From contig NC_009418.2 of NCBI RefSeq assembly GCF_000002875.2, positions 62,001 to 126,000 of the forward strand: DNA of 64,000 nucleotides, given 5' to 3'. Below, piece by piece: positions 31,856-41,334 of the stretch. Within the stretch, counting starts at the first letter, position 1, and every line of letters starts with the position of its first letter. The position numbers and the translations under genes were made by a program. This DNA is from Leishmania infantum JPCM5 (lineage: Eukaryota > Euglenozoa > Kinetoplastea > Trypanosomatida > Trypanosomatidae). The notes below the pieces were generated by a model. It was given only the letters and a program-made list of their open reading frames with translations. It was not told the origin of the DNA and did not search any database.

Positions 31856-34237
31856 ATGCGGCGTACGCGACTACCGCGAATGTACCTGCCGAAGGTTCCC
31901 CAAAAGGACCCGAACGCGCACCCACTGCAGGTGCAAAACTCGCAGCATTTTCTGCGCACGGCCGGCGTCGGCGCGATATTGACGGTGATTCTGTCGGTCT
32001 TCTTGGCGCTCCGCCAAGTGCAACAGCGAAGTCGCTTGTCGGAGAAGGAGCTGCTACGCAAGCGAAAAGGGCAGCGCGTCGTCATTATCGGAGGTGGCGC
32101 TGGCGGGTCCGCCGTGGCGGCGCTCATCGCAAATTCCGCGCCAGACTTGAAGATCACGGTGATTGAGAAGGATAAGCAGCAGGTCTTCCTGGGACATGTC
32201 CCCCTCGCCCACGTCGGCCACCGCAGCTACGACATCGCCACGTCGACAGGCGTGGACATCGTCCGCTCCCCTGCGGCGTGGAACGTGACCCGGGACGCCA
32301 ACCTCGTTGCTGCGGAGGTGCTGCGTGTGGACCCAGACGCAAAAAAGGTATTCGTGCGCACCACCAAAGCCATGCTGGCCGCCGCAACTGTCCCCAGCTC
32401 AGACGACGCAAGCGAGCGCCACCCACGTTGGGGGATCGACCTCCTGCGTCGCTGCTGGCCCAGTCTTCGTCTGCAGGTGTCGACCGTCTCCATCAACAAC
32501 GACGGCAGCACCAACCTCTCGGACGGCACAACGATGTTTTCGTACGATGCGTTGGTGGTCGCCGCCGGTGCGCACCGCTCGCTCGGGAGCTTGGCGGGCC
32601 AGGTGCAGCCTGGTCAGCTGGACACCCACCGCATCGCCGTCAACCCTGGTACAACGCGAGACAACCTGGTGAACCTCTTCTCAGGCAATGTGCTGCACGT
32701 GAAGGTGCCACCTGCCTCGTTTGTGCTGCAGATGGAGGCGGCGCGTGCGTTGATGACAGCACCACACGCGGCGTCAGGCAGCGGTGTGCCGAGCCTTGAC
32801 CTGGGCACGACCATCAGTCCAGCGCTGCGTACGCCGCCGCCGACGGCGGCTCCTTCAACCAGACCCTCCCCTGCAGAAGCACACACGTTTTCTGTGCCCA
32901 CCTCGCTGGCCCGCTGGTTTGGCACGTTGCGCGCCGCGATCGCCTCACCTGAAGCGGCAGACGCCGCGCTCATCCCAGACGAAGTGGCCGAGCGTGTGCG
33001 CCCTGTGTCCGGCCTGGCCACCACGGTCTCTCCGTTGGACACACTGGCGCAGTGGTGCATGCACTACAGCAGCCGCCAGCATGACAGCACTTTTGTGTCA
33101 AGCGTCAACACCATCTGGAAGTACCTCCACTACTACAACAAACTGAGCCTTTGCCACTACATGGCGGTGACAGCTGATCCACAGCCGATAGGACCGGCGC
33201 CGCGAGCGGTGAACGAGGTCATCGAGAAGTTCTGGCGAGAGCGGCAGCTGGCGTGCCAGCAGCACAGCGGCGGTGTTGCAGAGCGTTTCCATCTCCTCTT
33301 TCACAGCTACTTGGCCGCTGTAGACACCGCAGCCAACGTGGCGACGCTGTACGACTACAGGAATAATGTAGAGGTGCGCGTGCCGTACAACTTACTGGTG
33401 CTCGACCTCCCGCTCTGCGCACCGTCGTTTGTGCGCCAGAGCGGTCTGCATCGCATGCGTTACGTAGACGAGTGCGTGATGCCCGCGCTGCGGCGCGGCA
33501 TAGACGAGGTCGCGGCACAGCAGCTGCGCAGGCATCCGCTTCTTCGTAAAACAAAGAAGGAGCTGGAGGCGTTCTTCGCGGACGAGGCGTCGTTCATGGA
33601 CGTGGACCACGAAACCTTGCAGCACCGCCGTTACGCAGAGATCTTCGCGCTTGGCGACGTGGCTGGTGTTCCGTCATTGAAGAGCTACGGCGCAGTGTCT
33701 GCTCAAGTTCCTGTCGTTGCCCATAACGTTCAACAAGTGCTGGCCAGCCAGAGAGCGCAGGCTCAGCAGGACCGAGACTTGGTGGAGCTTCCACGCAGCG
33801 AGACTTCTGCTGCGGTGGCACCGGCGCCGGTGCTGCCAAAGGCGAATGCCAAGTACACGGGCTACTCCTCGTTTCACGTGGTAATGACCACCTGGCGGGC
33901 GATGTGGCCTGAGATGTGCTATGATGAGCCACAGACGGAGCTGAGGTGCTGCTCGCAATCGTCGTCGCCGGCCGACTTGGCGGAGGCCGCTACCAAACGG
34001 GGGCTGGATGTGGTTGCCCCTCTCGCGCACTGCGATCATCACCTGTGGGACAGCCTTGCCTGGCGGGACCTGCGTGGCTTCCTGAATGGCCTCTTCCACG
34101 AGCTTGCCCTCTACGAGGTGATGTACTTCTTCATCTTCAGCCGTGGGCTGTGGCACTCGCCGTCGTGGTTTTACGTGCCGACGTACTCCCCGATCGACGG
34201 CACACCGCGCGTTCCCACGTGGAAGGACCTCCTTTGA
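31856..34237 (+). CDS. Sulfide:quinone oxidoreductase-like FAD protein lacking the redox cysteines
   Basis: 793-aa protein. An N-terminal hydrophobic helix at about 36-53 (GVGAILTVILSVFLAL) after a basic leader suggests membrane anchoring, possibly mitochondrial. RVVIIGGGAGGSAVAAL at 75-91 is the FAD dinucleotide-binding motif. VDHETLQHRRYAEIFALGDV, then PSLKSYGAVSAQ near 586-615, and KYTGYSSFHVV near 664, match the second flavin-contacting block and the C-terminal block of mammalian SQOR very closely. Two changes matter. The family GDC cysteine is Val (GDVAG, about V602), and the other catalytic cysteine region (PVKCAG in SQOR) reads KVPPASFVL here. It is much longer than SQOR (about 450 aa) because of a Pro/Thr/Ser-rich insert (about 325-345) and further insertions. 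The fold is secure. Sulfide oxidation by the usual trisulfide mechanism looks impossible, so another quinone-reductase reaction or a pseudoenzyme role is likely. Confidence 0.8.
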   Translation: MRRTRLPRMYLPKVPQKDPNAHPLQVQNSQHFLRTAGVGAILTVILSVFLALRQVQQRSRLSEKELLRKRKGQRVVIIGGGAGGSAVAALIANSAPDLKITVIEKDKQQVFLGHVPLAHVGHRSYDIATSTGVDIVRSPAAWNVTRDANLVAAEVLRVDPDAKKVFVRTTKAMLAAATVPSSDDASERHPRWGIDLLRRCWPSLRLQVSTVSINNDGSTNLSDGTTMFSYDALVVAAGAHRSLGSLAGQVQPGQLDTHRIAVNPGTTRDNLVNLFSGNVLHVKVPPASFVLQMEAARALMTAPHAASGSGVPSLDLGTTISPALRTPPPTAAPSTRPSPAEAHTFSVPTSLARWFGTLRAAIASPEAADAALIPDEVAERVRPVSGLATTVSPLDTLAQWCMHYSSRQHDSTFVSSVNTIWKYLHYYNKLSLCHYMAVTADPQPIGPAPRAVNEVIEKFWRERQLACQQHSGGVAERFHLLFHSYLAAVDTAANVATLYDYRNNVEVRVPYNLLVLDLPLCAPSFVRQSGLHRMRYVDECVMPALRRGIDEVAAQQLRRHPLLRKTKKELEAFFADEASFMDVDHETLQHRRYAEIFALGDVAGVPSLKSYGAVSAQVPVVAHNVQQVLASQRAQAQQDRDLVELPRSETSAAVAPAPVLPKANAKYTGYSSFHVVMTTWRAMWPEMCYDEPQTELRCCSQSSSPADLAEAATKRGLDVVAPLAHCDHHLWDSLAWRDLRGFLNGLFHELALYEVMYFFIFSRGLWHSPSWFYVPTYSPIDGTPRVPTWKDLL

Positions 34238-35016
34238 GTGGTGCAAACGTCACGGAAAGCGGACGGAGAGGGAGCAGCGGCGGACAGCGGTGTGTCACGA
34301 TTTTTGCATGTGTGTGCTCCACTGGCACAAAGTGCCGGGGCTCGATAAAGTCGTCGTCGTTTTTTGTTGCTCGGTTACTCCCCAGAAGTCCTACGTGCTC
34401 TTCTATGTGCTCCGGGGAAGGTGCGCGTCTGCATGCACCTCCGGGAGTGTGCCGGCGGTCTCGCTGAGGCTCATCTCCATACATCTGGTCACCAAGGCTC
34501 ACGCGCTTCCTCCCTTGTTTGTCTCCTCCTCACGCTCTGTATGATGTGCGCTCTCTACCTCTCTCTCTCTCTGCAGCAGACACGTCCTCAGTGCAGTGCG
34601 CGGTCGAGACCGGCCTCTGAGTGGCCGCGCCGGCCCCTTTCCCTCACTCAATGAGCAATGGGAGGTGCATGGGGGCAGCAAATGCTCATCGAGGCGTTCC
34701 GCTAGCGGTACGCGATGGCCGTCGACATGCTTCGCAGGACGGCCCCCGCCCACACCCGCATACCCGACACTCCTGCTCTCTCCCTTTCTCCTCCCTCCCG
34801 CTCCTCCGTCTACGCATGCGGTCTGTCATCTCGCCTCGGGCACGCCGCCGCTTTACTGCGGGCATCGCGCCTCGGCTCACCCTATGTCCACAGTGCCTTC
34901 CTTCCCTCTTCTTTTTTTTTCTGCTGCGCCGCTGGAGCCCTGCCATTCCTCACCGTCCTCACGAATTGCCCCGCCTCGTCGCACTCCCCAGCACTGCTCT
35001 GCTCTTCTCGGTGGAC

Positions 35017-35019
<3 letters not shown>

Positions 35020-35048
<29 letters not shown>
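35020..35048. repeat. (CA)n microsatellite
   Basis: About 14 uninterrupted CA units, among the longest such runs noticed in the window. It is likely length-polymorphic. Confidence 0.9.
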
Positions 35049-35050
<2 letters not shown>

Positions 35051-36379
35051 CTGTTGCTCTCTGTGCGTCCACGCCCGACACCGTCGGTACAGCCAGCTCA
35101 GCCGCGCGATCACTGCCCCTTAGGAGTGGAGGAGGAGGGAAAGGGGTAGTCGCAACGCACGATCTGGCCCGGTACGCGCGCTCGCTGCGCGCTTCGGGTG
35201 TTGACGCACATACGCGGAGACAACGGTGCGCAGGGAACTCTTCCCTGCTCCCACTCCCATCAACGCCCCGCGGGGAGAAAGAGGGTAAGAGAAAGAGTGG
35301 AACTCCCTCAGCGCACTGTGACGCGCATCTTCTTACTTTTTTCGTATTTTGTTTTGCTTCATCATCTGCTGCCGAGGTACAAGAGAGGTCTGCACTCCAT
35401 TTTGGTGTGCCCTCTCCCCCCCCCCACCCCACCACCACCACCACCCTCCATTCTGACCCCTAGCTTCCCTTTCTTCTCACCCTATCGTATGCTCTTCTCA
35501 GGCCATTGTGTGGTGCATCTTTGCCTGTTTCTGTGTCTGTCTCTGAGTCTTTTCAGTCTCGGCCACGCATCCGCGCAAGCCTCTGCTTGCCTTTCCCCTC
35601 CTCGCCACCACCTGCCTCCCCCTCTACGTCTCCCTTGCACCTTTTCTGCTGACTGTCTGCATCTCCGCTCCTTTCCTCTTCCCGCCTCTCCGGGCACTCC
35701 GTCTTTGTTGTTCTCCGTTATTTCGGCTCTGCCTGTGTGCCTGCTGGTGCGCCGCTGTGGTGAAGACTTGTGTTGTCGCTTGGTCGATTTTTGTTTTCCA
35801 TCCGTTCCTACGCTGTTGATTGAGCGTACTCGATCCCCATTTGCGTGCTCTCTCTCACGCCCTCTTGTTGTCCGCCTCTAAGGTGTTCGCCTGCTCTTCG
35901 GGGCGTGTGTGTCTCGCTCGTTTCTCTTCTCCTTCCTCGCCCAGCCCCGACACCCCACCCCCACCCGCGGCGCACGCATACATAGCGTCTTGCATAAAGG
36001 TATATATATATATATTCTTGAACGAACGCCGCGACCTCTCTCGGCCTTTGTTTCCACCATCTCTTCACCTCGCTGTGTCTGTCGCCTATTGTGCGTGTCC
36101 GTCCATCCGTCCGTCTGTCTGTTCCAGGTGCATCATCAACGGAGCCTGCGTCACTGCGCATCTTCCTCGTCCGCTTTTTCTTCCTCGTGTATACTCCACT
36201 TCACTCTTGTATGTACGCGCACCTGTCGCTGCTTTCTCTCCAACGCGCCTTCCCTCCCATCGCCTCACCACGGCGCTGTCGGTGTCTGCGTCTTGTGTGC
36301 TCCTCCTCTCTTGCCTTTGGTTGCTCTCCCATTTTGCATCGCTGCTGCTCGTCTCGCCTGGTTCTCTTGCCGCCACGGC

Positions 36380-36428
36380 CGCCCTCCCCCCTTGCCTCTG
36401 CTCTTCCGTGTGCCCACCGACACGTGAG
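36380..36428 (+). promoter_or_regulatory. Candidate SL trans-splice acceptor for the calpain-like gene
   Basis: C-rich pyrimidine tract followed by ACGTGAG, with the AG at 36427-36428, 65 nt before the ATG. Confidence 0.4.
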
Positions 36429-36492
36429 GAGAGCGCGGGTGCGGCAGTGAGGAGGGGGTGCCTCTCCATCATTTCTGCTTCCCTCGTCTGCA

Positions 36493-39400
36493 ATGGCGTC
36501 GGTGGGAGAGTTCGGTTTCGAGCACAAGATTCTGCCTTCTCTGCCGTCCGCGATTTCTGGTAGGCCGGGGTACGTGATATCGCCTTCCGATCTCGCGGAT
36601 GGCCGCAGGCACAGCAGCAACGCGGAGGAGATCCTGAATGATGCTGCAGGGCAACCTGCGTCACGGACCCGCCAGATGAAGGGCTCCAAAAATGCACGCC
36701 ACGCGCCGGAGCACACGAACAGCGGCGATGACCTCATCATGGCTACCGAGGGCGGAGCACATGCGCGCATCGACTCCACAGGTGGGCTGCGCGCGCTTTC
36801 CTCTGCGATGAGTGGCGACGACAGCGAGCATAAACTTGAGCTGAACGTGCTTGGCGCCACCGGCGGCGACGTCCATCGCAGCAGACCTGGACGTGAGGAA
36901 GATGATGTCGTGACAAAGCCGCCCGTCTCTCGCAGAGAGGGTCTCCTGCCCCCGGTGCGCCAATGCCCCAGTGGCGCGTGCGAGAACGGCTCGAGCGGCG
37001 CCGACAAGACCGCGAAAAGGACCGCCGGCACCTCCACACGACCGAAGGGCTCCGTGCAGGAATACGTGCGCAAGAAACTGCAACTTCAAAGTGAGCAGGG
37101 GATCCGGACTTGCAGCAGGGTGCGGCGACCCCTCTGCTCCATCCTTGTGAAGTCAGATGCATCCGAGTCGAAGGGGGGCGAGGATGCGAATGACACTCAG
37201 CGCTGCGACGCTGAGCCGCGCTGCGGCCTTGACTCGGACAAGTCGACGAACAACAGGGCCTTCTGGAAGAGAACCATGTCTAAGCAAGAGACCGACGCAG
37301 ATTTGCGCTGCTACACCGCACACGAGTACATCTTAGCCTTTTACTACCATGAGAGCAAGGAGTGCGACGACAGTCTAGAGTTGGCTACCCCAGACAGCAG
37401 CCAGCGGCGACAGCGCGAGCGTGTGGCGCGCGTGGTAGCGGAGGCGACGCCACGCGAGGAAGCCGAGAGGCTCAAGCTGAAGTCAAGGGGGTCCATCTCC
37501 CCTAGCACGCGACGGGCGAAGATGACGTGTGCCACGGTAGAGGAGCTGTACGAGCAACTGATGGTGTGCTACCGGAAGGCTGGGGTGGAAAAGGGCTATC
37601 TCGACACACTCTTCATGAAGGAGGTGCTGAGCGGCAGACGGCAGCCGCGGGTGCACGAAATGGAAAAGGACGACGACCTCGGCGAGAACTTGTCCGCCCC
37701 ATCCGATGACGAAGTCGCGGAGGTGCCGAGGGAAGTGGTGCAGGTGGGCAGGCCGAAGCGGTCAAAACCGGTTGCGATCAGCAAGCGCTCCGCGGAGTCG
37801 CCAAGCTTATACGAGATTATGCTGGAACAGATGCGGGCGAAGACAACGCCAGCCTTTCTGCACCATAACGCCATCCCGCTGCCAACGATGCGTTTCCTCC
37901 AAAATCGGGGCACCATCAAGCTGGGCGACTACTCATACGTGCTCCACCTCTGGGATGATGAAGAGAAGGGCTACCTCGTCACCGGCGTCTTCGACCGCAA
38001 GCCTGGGTTCCCAAAGCAGTTCAAGGACTCCTGCACGTACGCGATTTACAGCTTGGAAATGGGCCGGGACTGGGGCATGCGGTTCGGAGAGCTGGTGCTG
38101 ATGCGGCAGCACCTGGCACCAGGGGCACGGAAGCACTTCCCTGAAGAGGGCAAGCTTATTCGCGGGCACACGGTGATTCGCGCTGCAAGCGTCTTAGACA
38201 TCTTTGACGGCCGTGTGTGCGGCATCCCGTCCAACCTCAGGGAGCTGGATTACCGGCGCACCGGCATCCACGCGAGCGTGCAGGCCCTCGCGCACTATAA
38301 CCATCTCTTCCCCCGCTGGAGTCCGCTGCGCAGCATTGTCCACCCGCAGGACATCTTCGGCTGTCCGGTGGTGAACCCGACCGGGGGTATATACTGCCTC
38401 TCGATGATCGTGAATGGGGCGACGCGGATGGTGAAGGTGGACGACCGGGTGCCGGTGGAGCCGGAGAGCGGGCTCTTTCGTTGTCTCACGTCCGCCACGT
38501 TCGAGTTGTACCCGGCTCTGCTGGAGAAGGGGCTCCTCAAGGCAAACGGTTGTGGTATCAACCTCGCCCTTATGGAGAGCGCCGCGGTGCTGTTCCAGTT
38601 ATGCGGGTGGATACCTGAGGTGATTCGCTTCCGCAGCGCTGGCGAAGTCGAGGAGCCTACCGTGGATGGTCTGATGCGGCCATCGGAGATGTGGTCGGTG
38701 CTGATGGAGGGCTACAACTTTGGGCGACTCATGATGACTCTCACGGCGCACTGGTGTGCTGGCCGGCCGCCCCTCACGGCGTCGGAGCGGGTGATGCAGA
38801 GCGCGCAGTGGTTCGTGACACCGGTTGTGTATCCCGTGATCGACATGATCACGCAGCGTTTGAGCACCACCGGGGAACCCACTATTCGCGCCATCATGCT
38901 GCGGGACACAACGAAGGATCCGTCAACGCGAAAGTTCGAGCCACCTTTCAAGACCTCCCTTACGGCGGAGCAGCTGCTCGACCTGGGCTACATGAACGCC
39001 CACCGCGAGGCCGGTGTCTTCTGCGTCACGTGGGAGGAGGCGCTCGCACATTTTGATCACTGCAGCATCAACTGGAGCCCCTTCACGTACTGGGACCTTC
39101 CGAGCGGATCTGAGACGCCAGAGGACTGTACACGGCTGTGCTGCCACGGCATCTATGACATGCACAACGCTGGGAAGCACATGGCGCGGCAGCCGCAGTT
39201 TCACATTTGCTCGCACCTGGTCGACCGGTGCACGCACTTATTCCTCGTTTTCTGCCCACACGCGGGGGACCAGTCCCCGCTGCCGCACGACAACAACATG
39301 CTTGACAAGAAAACTGTAGATGAGCTCTCCGGGGGCGGGGCAGTAGTGCGGCTGCGCGTGTATGAGGTGACGACGCTGCCGTCTCTGACGCAGTGCAAGA

Positions 39401-41334
39401 TGCGCGACAGCCGTGGCCGTCGAGTGACGTGCTGCTTCGGGGACTGCCAAGGACGGCGCATCGTCAGCGAAACCGAAGGGCCGCGCGGACTGCAGTCACT
39501 GGCGATGGCGCAGGGTAACCGCAACGAATTCATCACACTCGGTTTCGACTGCCTGCCGGGCACGCGGGAGTACGTGGTCGTCATGGACGTGCACGACCGT
39601 CACCGGCCGCCGCGTGGTAAGGGCACTTTTCCGTACACCCTAACGCTCTTCACGTGTCTCGATCCGCTGCTGGAGCGCAACCCCAACAAACTCCCGATGT
39701 TCGCCATACACGCTCATCACGCCACGCTGGAGCAGGCGAAGCAGGCGGCGATGGGCGGCGGCTTCTCACACCTGGACGTTGCTTCAGCAGACCTGAACGT
39801 CAATGATCTCATCGAGGAGGAGGCGCAGCGCAAGCCACCGAGGCAGACGATCACGATCCACGCCATCCCAGAGCACCCCAACATTCACTCCCGCACGGTG
39901 CAGGGGCTGTGGTCCGTGCCCGAGTCGCGCACGCGGACAGTGCTGCTGCCGCACGACGCCACGCTTGAGGTGTTGTACACGGGCACGCAGTACTACTTCC
40001 ACCTTGACAAGCCTTCGTACTTCGCCTTGCGCATCTGCCAGTCGATGCAGGCTGGGCCGGCGCTCTCCACGGTCAAGATGAAAGTACTGCTGGTGCGACG
40101 GACCGGCAGAGATGACATGTGCACGAAGGAGAAGGACCCGCCGGCCGAGCGCAAAACGCAGACCGGCGGCGGTGCAGCGGGAAAAGGAGGCAAGGCGTAC
40201 GTGCCACGGTCTGTGCAGGGGATCGTTATGAAAGGCAGCGATGTTGTGCTGAGCAGCGGTGCCTGGTCCGTGGACGGCGCGGTGATCGACAGTGTATCGC
40301 CACACACGGTGCTGCTGGATCGGAACGGAGTTCTTGTCCAGAACCCGCGGCGGCTGCGGCAGTACTATCACACCTCCTTCAACATCGCCCTCTCCGACCG
40401 CGAAAACAAGGACAAGACGAACATGAGCTTCTTCCTCATGTCTCACCCGGACCCGAGCGATCAAATGCGCTCCGTCATTCTGCAGGCCTTCGCGGACGGC
40501 TTTTTGATCTCGCCGCACGCGTGCAACATCGGCATCAAGGGCAACCTCATACCACACGACACGGAGGTGCGCGCCGTCCTCACGTCCTCGAACTTCTCCT
40601 ACGAGTTGCACGGTGACGAGGGCCACTCCGTACCCTTCACACAAGAGAGCGCGCAGCGATCGCTGGCGGCGCCGGTGCCGCAACTCGACCTGTTCATCGA
40701 TGTGGACCTGCAGAACACGGCACCGGCGAAAAGCACCTCGTTCTCGCCAGGGTCAAGCGCTAGTTACGCGGTTGATCGGCTGCGCGCCGTCGTGCGCTCC
40801 GCGCTGACGTCGAGTCCAGCACAGCGACTGCGGCTGCTGCGCACCCTATTCTCCACCATGACATTTGTCCGCCATACGGTCAAGAATGAAAGTCACCGCG
40901 CATTTCTGATGGGGCTGGGCGGCTCGATCGAGGCGTGGGTGAGATGGCACCAGAGTCTGGAGTCGCCGGGGGTGCAGGCACCGGTGCTGTCCCTGCCGCC
41001 GCTGCCGGAGGGGGACTACATCATCATCCCTTGCTTCAAACCCCTGTCGGACGAAAAGGCGACGGAGCTGGGGAAGAAGCGTGGCGTTGTGACGGGGAAC
41101 CAAGGCGCACTGGCCTTCGACATCACCCTCAGCGTACCAGGTCGAGTCGTGGAGCTGATTCCGACTAGAAATCCAGCCGACGGGCAGGGTAGCACGCAAG
41201 CTGTGCAGACGCAGATGCATTGCGAGCAGACCATTGCAAGCGCCGAGCGCCTGTGTCCCGACGTACACAGTAGGCGCTATGGCGTCACCTCTTCTCTTTC
41301 ACGGTGGATATCTGGCTCGAGGAAGGGAGCGTAG
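36493..41334 (+). CDS. Large calpain-like protein, catalytically degenerate
   Basis: 1613-aa protein. An N-terminal region of about 350 residues is Ser/Arg/Glu-rich and probably disordered. A calpain CysPc-like core follows at about 600-860: VHPQDIFGCPVVNPTGG (616-632), GIYCLSMIVNGATRMVKVDD, the C-terminal VVYPVIDM (778-785), and GVFCVTWEEALAHFD (about 841-855), which matches the GxFxMSWEDFLxxFD block of calpains. All three catalytic positions appear lost. The QGxLGDCWFLxA helix is missing, the His of HAYxVLD is Val, and the LRNPWG asparagine position reads LRDTT. Downstream are C2-like/domain III-like beta-rich modules, including HICSHL, RLRVYEVTTLPSL, YVVVMDVHD and YYFHLDKPSYFALRI. No DUF1935 domain was seen. 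Family C2-like proteins without the triad are common in kinetoplastids and act as structural proteins. A similar role is inferred. Identity as calpain-like is fairly sure. Confidence 0.8.
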   Translation: MASVGEFGFEHKILPSLPSAISGRPGYVISPSDLADGRRHSSNAEEILNDAAGQPASRTRQMKGSKNARHAPEHTNSGDDLIMATEGGAHARIDSTGGLRALSSAMSGDDSEHKLELNVLGATGGDVHRSRPGREEDDVVTKPPVSRREGLLPPVRQCPSGACENGSSGADKTAKRTAGTSTRPKGSVQEYVRKKLQLQSEQGIRTCSRVRRPLCSILVKSDASESKGGEDANDTQRCDAEPRCGLDSDKSTNNRAFWKRTMSKQETDADLRCYTAHEYILAFYYHESKECDDSLELATPDSSQRRQRERVARVVAEATPREEAERLKLKSRGSISPSTRRAKMTCATVEELYEQLMVCYRKAGVEKGYLDTLFMKEVLSGRRQPRVHEMEKDDDLGENLSAPSDDEVAEVPREVVQVGRPKRSKPVAISKRSAESPSLYEIMLEQMRAKTTPAFLHHNAIPLPTMRFLQNRGTIKLGDYSYVLHLWDDEEKGYLVTGVFDRKPGFPKQFKDSCTYAIYSLEMGRDWGMRFGELVLMRQHLAPGARKHFPEEGKLIRGHTVIRAASVLDIFDGRVCGIPSNLRELDYRRTGIHASVQALAHYNHLFPRWSPLRSIVHPQDIFGCPVVNPTGGIYCLSMIVNGATRMVKVDDRVPVEPESGLFRCLTSATFELYPALLEKGLLKANGCGINLALMESAAVLFQLCGWIPEVIRFRSAGEVEEPTVDGLMRPSEMWSVLMEGYNFGRLMMTLTAHWCAGRPPLTASERVMQSAQWFVTPVVYPVIDMITQRLSTTGEPTIRAIMLRDTTKDPSTRKFEPPFKTSLTAEQLLDLGYMNAHREAGVFCVTWEEALAHFDHCSINWSPFTYWDLPSGSETPEDCTRLCCHGIYDMHNAGKHMARQPQFHICSHLVDRCTHLFLVFCPHAGDQSPLPHDNNMLDKKTVDELSGGGAVVRLRVYEVTTLPSLTQCKMRDSRGRRVTCCFGDCQGRRIVSETEGPRGLQSLAMAQGNRNEFITLGFDCLPGTREYVVVMDVHDRHRPPRGKGTFPYTLTLFTCLDPLLERNPNKLPMFAIHAHHATLEQAKQAAMGGGFSHLDVASADLNVNDLIEEEAQRKPPRQTITIHAIPEHPNIHSRTVQGLWSVPESRTRTVLLPHDATLEVLYTGTQYYFHLDKPSYFALRICQSMQAGPALSTVKMKVLLVRRTGRDDMCTKEKDPPAERKTQTGGGAAGKGGKAYVPRSVQGIVMKGSDVVLSSGAWSVDGAVIDSVSPHTVLLDRNGVLVQNPRRLRQYYHTSFNIALSDRENKDKTNMSFFLMSHPDPSDQMRSVILQAFADGFLISPHACNIGIKGNLIPHDTEVRAVLTSSNFSYELHGDEGHSVPFTQESAQRSLAAPVPQLDLFIDVDLQNTAPAKSTSFSPGSSASYAVDRLRAVVRSALTSSPAQRLRLLRTLFSTMTFVRHTVKNESHRAFLMGLGGSIEAWVRWHQSLESPGVQAPVLSLPPLPEGDYIIIPCFKPLSDEKATELGKKRGVVTGNQGALAFDITLSVPGRVVELIPTRNPADGQGSTQAVQTQMHCEQTIASAERLCPDVHSRRYGVTSSLSRWISGSRKGA

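Larger units (their letters stand above)
34238..36492. other. Intergenic spacer
   Basis: About 2.25 kb of C/T-rich spacer with a (CA)n run at 35020 and an (AT)n run at 36001. Open frames in it encode Ser/Pro/Leu/His-rich sequence of pyrimidine-tract origin. No gene was recognised. Confidence 0.6.

Noticed and set aside
35020..35048. CRISPR-like short repeats
   Set aside because: These are simple dinucleotide microsatellites in a eukaryotic genome; no repeat-spacer pattern exists anywhere in the window.
34621..35463. 280-codon frame in the spacer before the calpain-like gene
   Set aside because: His/Thr repeats from the CA microsatellite and Ser/Pro-rich spacer translation; no credible gene.
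39784..40683. 299-codon minus-strand frame over the calpain-like gene
   Set aside because: Antisense shadow without domain features.
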